A stretch of DNA of 64,000 nt. It comes from Paenibacillus andongensis. Lineage in GTDB: Bacteria; Bacillota; Bacilli; Paenibacillales; NBRC-103111. This document shows positions 8,470 to 17,687 of the stretch, piece by piece. The translations under genes were made by a program, and so were the position numbers. Numbering within the stretch: the first letter of the stretch is position 1; every line of letters begins with the position of its first letter. Under the pieces are notes generated by a model. It made no database searches. It was not told the origin of the DNA and saw only the letters and a list, made by a program, of their open reading frames with translations. Location: contig NZ_CP104467.1 of NCBI RefSeq assembly GCF_025369935.1, positions 6,703,001 to 6,767,000 on the forward strand, written 5' to 3'.

Positions 8470-8910
8470 CTATCCGAAAAGCTTCTCCAGTAACGACTTC
8501 TTTCGTTTCCGAATCTTTTTGTAGCTTTTCACCCTGGAATATGTCGGCTGTTCATCAACTGGGTCAGGCAGTTCATCTGAATAGAGCGTATGCAATACTT
8601 CGGCATCCATGTCTGGCGGCTGCTGCAGTACCACAATCCCATTTGCCAACTGCTCATGGAGCTTATGTTCAATCTGATATTTAAATTGCCGCAGCAGTTG
8701 TTCTTGCTGTTTGTTCTGGAGTTCAAAATGCGCATGAAGCTGCGTTTGAAGGTCCGCTACCTGCTGGGAGAGGAGCACAACGGCTTTTTGCAGAGAATGA
8801 AGATGCTGTGTACCGATGGGTTCATCCATTTCAAACTCCTGAAAGTCCTCTCCATTCTCAGCTAACAGTGCATGCAGTTCCGCCGCCGTAATGAGATCCT
8901 CTTTCTTCAT
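8470..8910 (-). CDS. Coiled-coil protein of unknown function
   Basis: 146 residues, not recognised. An acidic N-terminus (about 1-35) is followed by a long heptad-rich helix (about 36-92) with many Gln and Leu residues, then a short Asp-rich part and a strongly basic C-terminal tail (KKIRKRKKS). A GGAGGGGAG ribosome binding site supports the ATG at 8910. The shape would suit an adaptor or DNA/membrane-associated protein, but nothing more specific can be said. Confidence 0.65.
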   Translation of the reverse strand: MKKEDLITAAELHALLAENGEDFQEFEMDEPIGTQHLHSLQKAVVLLSQQVADLQTQLHAHFELQNKQQEQLLRQFKYQIEHKLHEQLANGIVVLQQPPDMDAEVLHTLYSDELPDPVDEQPTYSRVKSYKKIRKRKKSLLEKLFG

Positions 8911-8958
8911 GTGCTCCCCTCCAATCCGTACATACTAGGCTCCCGCAGCATCGCGCGC

Positions 8959-9072
8959 TTACCCGCTCCTTCTATTGTACATGATGTGTATGAATTGTTC
9001 ACCTTTTGATTCCATACTCACTCCTGGCGTAAGCTCGGAAAACGTTTTCTCAGCCTGCTTTTCCAGCTTCAC
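8959..9072 (-). CDS. Possible 37-residue peptide or gene remnant upstream of the coiled-coil gene
   Basis: A short leftward frame with GTG start at 9072, preceded by GGGGAAAG at seven bases, ending at TAA 8961-8959. The frame stays open further upstream to about 9125 without a good start. The composition is protein-like (Lys/Glu-rich, then GEQFIHIMYNRRSG at the C-terminus). It could be a small protein, a leader peptide or the end of a decayed gene. Confidence 0.28.
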   Translation of the reverse strand: MKLEKQAEKTFSELTPGVSMESKGEQFIHIMYNRRSG

Positions 9073-9198
9073 TGCGGTTCTTTCCCCAAACTGCTTCCAT
9101 TTCCGCCAAGTGCGGTTAGAAAGGGACTACCCTTAAGTTCAACCTGAAACTTTTACTTGCTATTATGGTGAAAAAGTATTTGCAACAACAAAAACCTA

Positions 9199-9285
9199 AA
9201 GCTCTAACTCAGGTCCTTGGTGTAAACCCTATCTTTCGTGCATAGGGAGGGATATGGGTTTCAAGCGCTGTTGAAGTTAGGGCTT
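9199..9285 (+). other. Candidate structured element with two exclusive hairpins
   Basis: AAGCTCTAACT (9199-9209) can pair with AGTTAGGGCTT (9275-9285). Inside it, AAACCC (9224-9229) can pair with GGGTTT (9256-9261), or CCCTAT (9227-9232) can pair with ATAGGG (9242-9247), but not both. The strand is a guess. No gene follows closely on the plus strand, so this may be only a decayed repeat. Confidence 0.25.
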
Positions 9286-9590
9286 CACCAACGTTCGAGG
9301 AGAACGATTATTCATCGGCCCACAATAACTGCGAAAGTGCAGGTATTTTTTGCTAAAATCGTTTAAAAAGAGGAAGAGCCTGCTATTCTGCAGGAATTTT
9401 ATCTTTTCCATCCTGAAATTAAAAAAAGACCGCAAAAGCCTGCGCTATTGCAGGAATGTACGAACAGGAGCTGTTCGTAAGAAAAAAGCCTGCACTATTG
9501 CAGGTTTACTACAACCACAGTTACTTCTTCTCCTTAAGCTCGCTCAAACCCAAAACATACAAATCTCAAGAAAACCGGCTTACGCTGTTC
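9281..9590 (+). repeat. Dispersed intergenic element, copy A (four-hairpin array, CCTGC/GCAGG type)
   Basis: This stretch matches 61736-62055 along its length (shared GGCTTCACCAA start, CCATCCTGAAATTAAAAA middle, CAAACCCAAAACA-type end). It carries four 16-base palindromic units of the form CCTGC-N6-GCAGG at 9328, 9379, 9439 and 9489, so the unit starts are 51, 60 and 50 bases apart. A small frame at 9350-9598 arises from the repeat and is not a gene. Confidence 0.85.
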
Positions 9591-9665
9591 TTGAATAAGA
9601 GTGTCTATTTCATATGCCTCCACATAGCGGATTGAAAGCAAAATAGGCTCCAGCGATTAACAATG

Positions 9666-9850
9666 TTGTACATACTGCAACAATTCACACACCTAATGGC
9701 CATTTTCTTCGTTGAAGTTGCAGTTCGTACAACATTTCGACCCCAATTGCTGCAAAATGGCCGCCTTATATGGTAATTATTGTTGCACTTTATGCAACAC
9801 ATCTAGGGAGATAAGCGGGATTTAGGCAGTAATTGTTGTACTTTTTACAA
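9666..9850 (+). repeat. Four-palindrome array, TTGTAC/TTGCA type, copy 1
   Basis: Four 15-base palindromic units: TTGTACATACTGCAA (9666), TTGCAGTTCGTACAA (9718), TTGCACTTTATGCAA (9783) and TTGTACTTTTTACAA (9836). Unit starts are 52, 65 and 53 bases apart. The geometry matches the neighbouring CCTGC array although the unit sequence differs. It lies downstream of the leftward gltD. Confidence 0.85.
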
Positions 9851-9915
9851 TATGTAGCTAAAAACCATAGATCGGGTGTATTCTTCGCTGACCCCAAAAC
9901 CCCAAACATATAAAC

Positions 9916-9954
9916 AAAAAGGAAGAAACCCAACCCAGGGGTTCCTTCCTTTTT
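9916..9954 (-). terminator. Terminator of the gltB-gltD operon
   Basis: A hairpin of AAGGAAGAAACCC against GGGGTTCCTTCCTT (imperfect) is flanked by A/T runs and sits eight bases past the gltD stop. Confidence 0.75.
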
Positions 9955-9961
9955 CGCATCT

Positions 9962-11446
9962 TTATGGTAAATTCGATGATCCCATTAAGTAACGATCCAC
10001 TTCACGAGCCGCTGCGCGGCCTTCGTTGATCGCCCAGACCACGAGGCTTTGCCCACGACGCATGTCACCGGCGGCAAAGATACCGTCCACGCTCGTCGCA
10101 AACTTACCGTAGTCCGCTTTCGCGTTGGAACGCTCGTCTTTGACGACACCGAGTTGATCCAGCACCGTGTTCTCCGGTCCTGTGAAGCCCATCGCGATCA
10201 GTACCAGCTGAGCTGGGTATACTTTCTCGCTGCCCGGTACTTCCACAGGAACGAACCCACCCTTCTCGTTCTTCTGCCACTCGATGAGCACCGTGTGCAG
10301 TTCCTTCAAGTTGCCATTCTCATCCCCCACGAATTTCTTCGTGTTGATTAAGTATTGACGCGGATCTTCGCCTTGCACCGCAGCCGCTTCTTGTTGACCG
10401 TAGTCCACCTTGTGAACTTTTGGCCATTCCGGCCAAGGATTGTTCGCTGGACGTGTGTCCGGCGACTTCGGCATAATCTCAAACTGTGTAACACTCTTCG
10501 CTTTATGACGCAAAGATGTGCCCACGCAGTCCGTACCCGTATCGCCGCCGCCGATGACGATAACATCCTTACCTTCGGCGGAAATGAATGCACCGTCGGC
10601 GTGCTCGGAATCGAGCAAGCTCTTCGTGTTCTTGCTCAGGAATTCCATCGCCAAGTGGACGCCGCCTAGCTCACGCCCTTCGATCGGAAGATCGCGGCCT
10701 TTGGTTGCCCCGCCGCATAGAACGATGGCATCGAACTCTTCTTGCAGCTTCTCGATGGGATAGTTCACACCCACATGAGCGCCGGTAACGAATGTGACGC
10801 CCTCGGCTTCCAGCAGGTCCACACGGCGCTGGACGTACTTTTTATCCAGCTTCATGTTCGGAATACCGTACATGAGCAGTCCGCCCACGCGGTCCGCACG
10901 CTCGAACACGGTTACCCAGTGTCCAGCTTTGTTCAGCTGCGCTGCTGCAGCGAGTCCGGATGGACCCGAGCCTACGATAGCAACTTTTTTGCCTGTGCGC
11001 ACTTCCGGAGGCTCAGGTGTAATCCAGCCCTCAGCGAAGCCTTTATCAATAATGGCTTTCTCGATGCTTTTGATCGTAACCGGTGTATCCTTCAGACCTA
11101 CCGTACACGAACCTTCGCATGGCGCCGGACATACACGCCCAGTGAACTCAGGGAAGTTGTTCGTTTTATGCAGACGATCCAGTGCTTCTCTCCACTGACC
11201 GCGGTACACCAAATCATTCCATTCCGGAATGAGGTTATTGACCGGGCAACCAGCGGCCATGCCGCTGATCAATGCCCCTGTGTGACAGAATGGAATCCCA
11301 CAATCCATACATCTTGAACCTTGCGTCTGCAATTTATCTTCCGTCAGCGGCGTCGCAAACTCTTTCCAATGGCCAATTCGGACCAGGGGAGCAGCTTCAG
11401 TTGCCACTTCACGACGATGTTCTATAAAACCAGTTGGTTTACCCAT
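9962..11446 (-). CDS. gltD: Glutamate synthase (NADPH) small subunit
   Basis: 494 residues. The N-terminal iron-sulfur domain has Cys46, Cys49, Cys54 and Cys67 (CMDCGIPFC...GCPVNN) and the second set Cys106, Cys110 and Cys114 (CPAPCEGSC). The FAD-binding motif is VGSGPSG (about 158-164), and a second dinucleotide motif is VIGGGDTGTD for NADPH. The subunit passes electrons from NADPH through FAD to the large subunit, which makes two glutamates from glutamine and 2-oxoglutarate. Length is normal for the family. It lies 107 bases downstream of gltB in the same direction; the spacer holds two palindromes. Confidence 0.97.
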   Translation of the reverse strand: MGKPTGFIEHRREVATEAAPLVRIGHWKEFATPLTEDKLQTQGSRCMDCGIPFCHTGALISGMAAGCPVNNLIPEWNDLVYRGQWREALDRLHKTNNFPEFTGRVCPAPCEGSCTVGLKDTPVTIKSIEKAIIDKGFAEGWITPEPPEVRTGKKVAIVGSGPSGLAAAAQLNKAGHWVTVFERADRVGGLLMYGIPNMKLDKKYVQRRVDLLEAEGVTFVTGAHVGVNYPIEKLQEEFDAIVLCGGATKGRDLPIEGRELGGVHLAMEFLSKNTKSLLDSEHADGAFISAEGKDVIVIGGGDTGTDCVGTSLRHKAKSVTQFEIMPKSPDTRPANNPWPEWPKVHKVDYGQQEAAAVQGEDPRQYLINTKKFVGDENGNLKELHTVLIEWQKNEKGGFVPVEVPGSEKVYPAQLVLIAMGFTGPENTVLDQLGVVKDERSNAKADYGKFATSVDGIFAAGDMRRGQSLVVWAINEGRAAAREVDRYLMGSSNLP

Positions 11447-11466
11447 TTACGTTTAATCCCTCCCAA

Positions 11467-11494
11467 GAGTTTTTCGCCAGAAAAACTGGCATCG
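11467..11494 (-). repeat. Stem-loop repeat shared with 7669-7696, in front of gltD
   Basis: The reverse complement is identical over 28 bases to 7669-7696 and contains the GCCAG-TTTTT-CTGGC hairpin. In both places the repeat ends in AAAAACTC, and the Shine-Dalgarno sequence of the downstream gene (TTGGGAGG here) follows within a few bases, in the same orientation. Confidence 0.85.
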
Positions 11495-11507
11495 GAAGCA
11501 TCACACT

Positions 11508-11525
11508 GTTTTGCTTAAGCAAAAC
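11508..11525. repeat. Perfect 18-base palindrome in the gltB-gltD spacer
   Basis: GTTTTGCTTAAGCAAAAC is an exact dyad adjoining the stem-loop repeat at 11467-11494. Both may be parts of one inserted element. As RNA it would form a short hairpin between gltB and gltD. Confidence 0.7.
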
Positions 11526-11553
11526 GTACTTCGTCAGCATCTGATCTGATTTG

Positions 11554-14500
11554 TTAATTTCCACCGACACGAGATACGTCCCTCATATTCGCCTCGAAAG
11601 CAACCATGATCGCTTCTTGTTGGCTTAGTCCGGAACGTTTCACCTTTTCGATAGCATCAAACATCCGTTTGTAGTCCTTCGGTATAACCTTCACGAACTT
11701 CCAAACGTACTCATCCCAGTGCTGAATAACTTGGTGGGCAACGCTGCTATCCGTAAATGTGGCATGATGCTGAATCATCGTTTTCAGTTCGTTCATTTCA
11801 TACGTTTCTTCCAACTGTTCTAGGTAAACCATTTCTTTGTTCACCTTACTTGAGAAATCGCCCTTCTCATCCAGCACATAGGCGATACCGCCTGACATCC
11901 CTGCTGCGAAGTTGCGGCCCGTAGAACCGAGAACAACAACACGGCCGCCTGTCATGTATTCACAACCATGGTCGCCAACACCTTCGACAACCGCTCTCAC
12001 GCCGCTGTTTCTTACGCAGAAACGCTCGCCTGCAATCCCCCGGATGTAAGCATCCCCGTCGGTTGCGCCATAGAACGCGGTATTTCCAATAATTACGTTG
12101 TCTTCCGGAACAAAGTGCGACTTACTGGAAGGGAAAATAGCCAGTTTACCACCGGATAATCCTTTACCAACGTAATCATTGGCATCGCCTTCCAACGAAA
12201 GTGTGATCCCTTTCGGTACAAAAGCACCGAAGCTTTGTCCTGCAGAACCATTAAAGTGAAGACGGATGGTATCGTGCGGTAAGCCGTCCACGCCGTGACG
12301 ACGTGTAACTTCGCTACCTACAATCGTTCCGACAACACGGTTAACATTCTTAATTGGCAGGATCGCATGCACATGCTCCTTGCGTTCAATCGCAGGTCCA
12401 CAAATATCGAGCAGCTTCGTTACGTCCAAAGAGCGATCTAATCCGTGATCTTGCGACATTTGGCAGAAACGGCCAACGTCCTCGCCCATATCCGGTTGAT
12501 GCAGAAGTGGCGATAAATCGACACCTTTGGCTTTCCAGTGTTCAACAGCTTGCTTAGACTCCAACACATCTGTGCGGCCGACCATCTCTTCGATGGTGCG
12601 GAAGCCAAGCTCAGCCATCATCTCACGCACATCCTGTGCGATGAAGGTCATGAAATTCACCACATGCTGCGGGTCCCCGGCAAATTTCTTGCGAAGCTCC
12701 GGATTTTGCGTAGCAACCCCAACCGGACAGGTATCCAGATGACACACGCGCATCATCACGCAGCCAATAGTAATGAGCGGAGTTGTAGCGAAGCCGAACT
12801 CCTCAGCCCCAAGCAGGGCAGCTACGACAACGTCGCGCCCCGTCATCAGCTTGCCGTCCGTCTCGACGACGATACGGCTGCGCAGGTTGTTGAGCACGAG
12901 CGTCTGATGCGTCTCCGCCAGACCGAGCTCCCACGGCAGTCCCGCGTGACGAATACTCGTCTGCGGCGACGCGCCTGTTCCTCCGTCGTAGCCGGAGATG
13001 AGGACAACGTCCGCTTTCCCTTTGGCTACGCCGGCAGCGATGGTGCCAACACCGACTTCGGATACCAGCTTCACGCTGATCCGTGCCCGCGGGTTGGCAT
13101 TCTTGAGATCGTGGATCAGCTCAGCTAGATCCTCGATCGAATAAATATCGTGATGCGGCGGCGGCGAGATTAAGCCTACGCCTGGCGTAACACCGCGAAC
13201 CTCGGCCACCCAAGGGTACACCTTGGTTCCCGGGAGCTGACCGCCCTCGCCGGGCTTCGCGCCCTGCGCCATCTTGATCTGAATCTCGTCAGCATTGACG
13301 AGATAGTGGCTTGTGACGCCGAAGCGGCCGGACGCCACCTGCTTGATTGCGCTGCGGCGAAGGTCGCCGTTCGCATCCGGCGTGAAACGCTCCGGATGCT
13401 CGCCGCCCTCGCCCGTATTGCTCTTGCCGCCGATGCGATTCATCGCAATCGCGATCGTCTCATGCGCTTCTTTGCTAATGGAGCCATAGGACATGGCTCC
13501 CGTCTTGAAGCGCTTAAAGATCGACTCGATCGGCTCCACTTCTTCGATCGGGATCGGTTGCCGGCCTTCCTTGAAGCTCAGAAGTCCGCGTAGAGCCATA
13601 TATTTCTCATCCTCACGTTTGATGAGCTTCGAGAAATTCTTATACATCGCGTAGTTGTTCGTACGAACGGCTGATTGTAAGGCATGCACCGTTTCCGGTG
13701 TATAGAGATGATCTTCTCCATCTCGGCGCCACTGCAGGTCACCACCGGTATCGAGCACCTTATCGCGTCCCTCTTGCTCGGAGAAAGCGCGGTTGTGGCG
13801 GATCAAAGCTTCCTTAGCCACAATATCGATGCCAATCCCGCCAACAGGTGTGTGTGTCCACGTGAAATACGAATCGATGAGCTCTTGGCTAAGTCCAATC
13901 GCTTCGAAAATTTGCGCCCCGCGATAACTCTGAATCGTGGAGATACCCATTTTCGCCAGGACTTTAACAACGCCCTTCGTCACCGCTTTCATGTAGTTAT
14001 ACGTCGCTTTCTCAATATCAACGCCAACTAGCTGCTTGCGCGCAATCATGTTGTCTAACGTTTCCAACGCGAGATAAGGGTTAATAGCCCCTGCGCCATA
14101 ACCGAGCAGCAAAGCAAAGTGGTGCACTTCCCGCGGTTCGCCCGACTCTACAAGCAAGCTAACTTTGGTCCGTGTCCCTTGGCGAATCAAATGGTGATGA
14201 AGACCCGAAGTCGCTAGAAGCGCCGGAATCGGTGCTTTGCGGCTATCCACTCCGCGGTCTGAAAGAATCAGTAACGAAGCGCCTTCCACAATGGCTTGAT
14301 CAGCTGCAGCATAAAGGGCTTGCATAGCATTTTCCAGCCCCTCTGTGCCTTCGGCCGCCTCGAATAGCGTAGGCAAGGTAACTGTTTTGAAGCCATCGCG
14401 CTTAATATGACGCAGCTTCGCCAACTCTTTATTAGAAAGAAACGGTGATTGCAAACGTATTTGTCGACAGCTCTCCGGTTCAGGGTTAATCAGATTACGC

Positions 14501-16146
14501 TCAGGACCGATTGTCGTGCCTTGAGCTGTAATAATTTCTTCGAAATTCGCATCGATCGGCGGGTTGGTAACCTGCGCAAACAATTGCTTGAAATAGTTAT
14601 ATAACAGCTGCGGTCGATCGGAAAGCACAGCAAGCGGTGCATCTGTCCCCATTGAACCAATGGGGTCTACACCCGTTTTGGCCATGGGCTCCAGTGTCTT
14701 ACGCAGTTGTTCGAAGGTATAGCCAAATGCATGCTGACGCTGAAGTACCGTGTCATGATCGGAACCGAGCACGATTGGCGCATCTTCCAAGTCTTCAAGT
14801 GAAACTAGGTGTTCGTTCAGCCAATCACGATAGGGCTGTTCGCCAGCGATGCGGCTTTTGATTTCCTCATCCGTCACGATGCGGCCTTCTACCGTATCGA
14901 CAAGCAGCATGCGTCCAGGTCTGAGACGATCTTTGTACAGGATACGCTCAGGCTCAATATCCAAGACACCCACTTCTGAAGCCAGTACGATTAAATCGTC
15001 GGTAGTTACATAGTAACGCGATGGCCGCAAGCCATTACGGTCAAGGATTGCTCCAATTTGACTGCCATCGGTGAAAGCAATGGCTGCTGGACCATCCCAC
15101 GGCTCCATCAGCGTACTGTGGTACTCGTAGAAAGCCTTCTTCTCATCATCCATCGTTTCATGTTTGGACCAAGGTTCCGGTACCATCATCATCGCTGCAT
15201 GCGGTAGCGAACGTCCAGAAAGCATGAGGAATTCCAATGTATTATCAAACATTTGTGAATCGGAGCCATCGGTATCAATAACAGGAAGAATGCGTTTGAA
15301 ATCATCGCCGAATAGTTCGGTTTCGCACATAGCCTGACGGGCATGCATCCAGTTCACATTGCCGCGCAGGGTATTAATTTCACCATTATGAATCAAATAG
15401 CGGTACGGATGTGCACGTTCCCAGCTAGGGAATGTGTTCGTACTAAAGCGGGAGTGAACGAGTGCGAGTGCGGAGTCTACTTTCTCATCTTGCAATTCCA
15501 TGTAATAAGCATCCACTTGCTCAGGCGTTAACATTCCTTTATATACAATCGTTCTGCTAGACAAGCTAGAATAGTAAAATTGCGAATCACGACGAGATAA
15601 TTTGATAGCGTTTTCAGACAGCTTACGAATGATATATAACTTACGCTCAAAATCTAAGTTGCTTGTAACATCCTCACTTTGACCGATGAAGACTTGGCGT
15701 ACAAACGGCTCTGCAGACTTGGCAGAATCCCGCAAGGAACTGTTATCCGTTGGAACGGTTCTCCATCCGAGGAACTGCTGACCTTCTTGTTTGACAATTC
15801 GCTCAATTATACTTTCACATGCTTGGCGCGCCTCCAAATCCTGAGGTAAATAAACCATACCGACACCATAGCTGCCAGCAGCAGGGAGTTTAATATTCTC
15901 CTCCTCACAAGCGGACTGAAGATATGTATCCGGGATTTGCATCAATATTCCTGCCCCGTCACCCGTATTCGGTTCACTGCCTTGACCACCGCGATGATCT
16001 AAATTACAAAGGACACGAAGCGCCTGCTTGACGATTTCATGTGATTTGACACCTTTGATATTGGCGACAAAGCCAATACCGCATGCATCATGCTCAAACC
16101 CCGGATCGTACAATCCCTGTTTGGGAGGTAATCCAATTTTAGTCAT
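11554..16146 (-). CDS. gltB: Glutamate synthase (NADPH) large subunit
   Basis: 1530 residues from the ATG at 16146; an in-frame TTG three codons earlier overlaps the likely ribosome binding site. Domains in order: a short propeptide ending before Cys22 (HDACGIGF, the class II glutamine amidotransferase nucleophile after processing), the amidotransferase domain, a central domain, the FMN/2-oxoglutarate barrel, and a C-terminal GxGxG beta-helix domain. The 3Fe-4S cluster ligands are in CVMMRVCHLDTCPVG (CX5CX4C). It releases ammonia from glutamine and adds it to 2-oxoglutarate, working with GltD. In B. subtilis the equivalent genes are controlled by GltC; no such regulator is adjacent here. Confidence 0.97.
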   Translation of the reverse strand: MTKIGLPPKQGLYDPGFEHDACGIGFVANIKGVKSHEIVKQALRVLCNLDHRGGQGSEPNTGDGAGILMQIPDTYLQSACEEENIKLPAAGSYGVGMVYLPQDLEARQACESIIERIVKQEGQQFLGWRTVPTDNSSLRDSAKSAEPFVRQVFIGQSEDVTSNLDFERKLYIIRKLSENAIKLSRRDSQFYYSSLSSRTIVYKGMLTPEQVDAYYMELQDEKVDSALALVHSRFSTNTFPSWERAHPYRYLIHNGEINTLRGNVNWMHARQAMCETELFGDDFKRILPVIDTDGSDSQMFDNTLEFLMLSGRSLPHAAMMMVPEPWSKHETMDDEKKAFYEYHSTLMEPWDGPAAIAFTDGSQIGAILDRNGLRPSRYYVTTDDLIVLASEVGVLDIEPERILYKDRLRPGRMLLVDTVEGRIVTDEEIKSRIAGEQPYRDWLNEHLVSLEDLEDAPIVLGSDHDTVLQRQHAFGYTFEQLRKTLEPMAKTGVDPIGSMGTDAPLAVLSDRPQLLYNYFKQLFAQVTNPPIDANFEEIITAQGTTIGPERNLINPEPESCRQIRLQSPFLSNKELAKLRHIKRDGFKTVTLPTLFEAAEGTEGLENAMQALYAAADQAIVEGASLLILSDRGVDSRKAPIPALLATSGLHHHLIRQGTRTKVSLLVESGEPREVHHFALLLGYGAGAINPYLALETLDNMIARKQLVGVDIEKATYNYMKAVTKGVVKVLAKMGISTIQSYRGAQIFEAIGLSQELIDSYFTWTHTPVGGIGIDIVAKEALIRHNRAFSEQEGRDKVLDTGGDLQWRRDGEDHLYTPETVHALQSAVRTNNYAMYKNFSKLIKREDEKYMALRGLLSFKEGRQPIPIEEVEPIESIFKRFKTGAMSYGSISKEAHETIAIAMNRIGGKSNTGEGGEHPERFTPDANGDLRRSAIKQVASGRFGVTSHYLVNADEIQIKMAQGAKPGEGGQLPGTKVYPWVAEVRGVTPGVGLISPPPHHDIYSIEDLAELIHDLKNANPRARISVKLVSEVGVGTIAAGVAKGKADVVLISGYDGGTGASPQTSIRHAGLPWELGLAETHQTLVLNNLRSRIVVETDGKLMTGRDVVVAALLGAEEFGFATTPLITIGCVMMRVCHLDTCPVGVATQNPELRKKFAGDPQHVVNFMTFIAQDVREMMAELGFRTIEEMVGRTDVLESKQAVEHWKAKGVDLSPLLHQPDMGEDVGRFCQMSQDHGLDRSLDVTKLLDICGPAIERKEHVHAILPIKNVNRVVGTIVGSEVTRRHGVDGLPHDTIRLHFNGSAGQSFGAFVPKGITLSLEGDANDYVGKGLSGGKLAIFPSSKSHFVPEDNVIIGNTAFYGATDGDAYIRGIAGERFCVRNSGVRAVVEGVGDHGCEYMTGGRVVVLGSTGRNFAAGMSGGIAYVLDEKGDFSSKVNKEMVYLEQLEETYEMNELKTMIQHHATFTDSSVAHQVIQHWDEYVWKFVKVIPKDYKRMFDAIEKVKRSGLSQQEAIMVAFEANMRDVSRVGGN

Positions 16147-16323
16147 GTTGTGCAACCTTTCTTCCCTCGTTTTTGGTTGTACGCTTCGTCCTTGCCCCGA
16201 CGACGGAGTCGTTTACCCTTGGACGCACGCGTTAAAGCGCTAAAAAGTTATGACACGCGAATGCCTATTCCATCTAAACCAAGCTAATTAATTAGATGAA
16301 ATATTCTCAATATTTTTTATATT

Positions 16324-16352
16324 ATATTAACACTTGATATCTTATAGTTCAA
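16324..16352 (-). promoter_or_regulatory. Predicted sigma-A promoter of gltB
   Basis: Read leftward, TTGAAC (16352-16347), a 17-base spacer and TAATAT (16329-16324) fit the housekeeping consensus. The transcript leader would be about 170 bases and includes the palindrome CTAATTAATTAG (16284-16295). Confidence 0.6.
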
Positions 16353-16652
16353 TTCAAAAATAATTAATATGAAAAGGTTTTCAATATAATAGATTCTATG
16401 CGTTACCATCACTTTTGTCCGATATCCATTTCGTCTTGCCATCCCATACCACAGCACCTAAAATAATGATACAATCACTGGGAGTTACATGGGAATATTT
16501 CCAAGTAAAGTTAACTTCCCATCTCATTAGAAAACTGTAGAAAAGGTGTCAAGAAGTTTCTTATTCATTGGCCTATGATAGCGAACTTTCTATGTTTCAT
16601 GCTATGATAGCTAATACCGCTGCAATGAACATACATCCAGATTCCACAGCCT
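16353..16652. other. Intergenic region between gltB and the HD gene, with a duplicated decamer
   Basis: AT-rich spacer of the divergent gltB and HD-phosphohydrolase genes. The only structure I see is a direct repeat CTATGATAGC at 16573-16582 and 16602-16611, 29 bases apart and upstream of the HD gene ribosome binding site. This could be a regulator site for the rightward operon. No riboswitch was recognised. Confidence 0.3.
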
Positions 16653-16667
16653 AGGAGGAACTCTGTT

Positions 16668-17645
16668 TTGAGTATACAGCATACTTTTTCAACCGGAACG
16701 ATCTGGGAGCCTCTTTATCAATGGCAAATGAAGGCCCATCCGATTGAAGTTGAGCTTTTCCGGTCGCAGCCGGTTCGCCGTCTGAAGTTTCTGCATCACT
16801 TTGGGGCATCTGCGCTTTTTTCACCAATGACACATTCCCGTTTTGAACATACCGTAGGTGTCTGGTCATTGATGGCTCACTTTTGCCCAGATGAACCTCA
16901 TCTGCGTATTGCTGCGCTTCTACATGATATTGGACACTTGCCATTCTCCCATGCGGTTGAGAGAACACTTGGGTACGATCATCATCAGCAGACTGAGCAA
17001 TTGATTAGGCGTGGCGTTATTGCTGATATTCTTATCAAGCACGGCATTTCTCCTCCGTCTATCGTGGATATTTTGAATCAAGACAGCCCTCTTACGAATA
17101 AAACAACGCTTCTTGGGCTTGATCATCTTGATAGCTTTCTAAGAGATACTTATTACGCCGGACAACAAGTACGTCCACCCTCTGAGATTGTCAAAGGGCT
17201 TCGCTTGCGCGGTCATTATGTGGAGGCTGACGAAGATACGGCTGCTGCGCTCGTTCATGCGGTTGTCGAGGACCACCGGCTCTTTCTGAACCCACAGTTC
17301 CTTGCGATGGATGCTCTGCTGGCCAAGGCCGCTGCTCATCACTGCGAGTCGAATCCCGGCATGAAGGAACGTATTCCTTCCCTTATGGATCATGAATTGA
17401 TCCAGGAACTTTTGCAAAGCAGCAATGCGATTTCCAGGGAAATCATGCATGTGCTGATGTACGAGCCTGAGCGGATTCAAATCACAGGGGAGCCTGTTCC
17501 AGGCAGTATAGAAGTCAAAATTCGAAAGCCTTACAAGAAACAGCCACTGATCGGCGATAAGCTCGCCTCAGAAGCCAGCTTCCAATCCGCTGTCAAATTG
17601 GCAGAGCTCGATAGCATGAACGCCACTTACTTTTTTACCATCTAA
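16668..17645 (+). CDS. HD-superfamily phosphohydrolase (YwfO/dNTPase-like)
   Basis: 325 residues with TTG start at 16668, set by AGGAGG at 16653-16658. Metal-binding residues of the HD fold are visible: HSRFEHTVG (H), AALLHDIGHLPFSH (HD) and a later Asp in LGLDHLDSF. Relatives hydrolyse nucleotides or dNTPs. The next gene is thymidine kinase, so a role in nucleotide pool control is plausible, but the substrate is inferred. It starts a three-gene rightward set with tdk and a glycosyltransferase. Confidence 0.85.
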   Translation: MSIQHTFSTGTIWEPLYQWQMKAHPIEVELFRSQPVRRLKFLHHFGASALFSPMTHSRFEHTVGVWSLMAHFCPDEPHLRIAALLHDIGHLPFSHAVERTLGYDHHQQTEQLIRRGVIADILIKHGISPPSIVDILNQDSPLTNKTTLLGLDHLDSFLRDTYYAGQQVRPPSEIVKGLRLRGHYVEADEDTAAALVHAVVEDHRLFLNPQFLAMDALLAKAAAHHCESNPGMKERIPSLMDHELIQELLQSSNAISREIMHVLMYEPERIQITGEPVPGSIEVKIRKPYKKQPLIGDKLASEASFQSAVKLAELDSMNATYFFTI

Positions 17646-17687
17646 CATACTTATATTTATTTCATCCGCAGAGGGGAATGGCCCAGC

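Noticed and set aside
9350..9598. 82-residue rightward frame in the repeat region
   Set aside because: It lies wholly inside the dispersed four-hairpin element; the repeated RKSL-like pieces are translations of the palindromes, and there is no ribosome binding site.
10742..11317. Rightward frame of 191 residues opposite gltD
   Set aside because: Composition is that of an antisense shadow and gltD is certain on the other strand.
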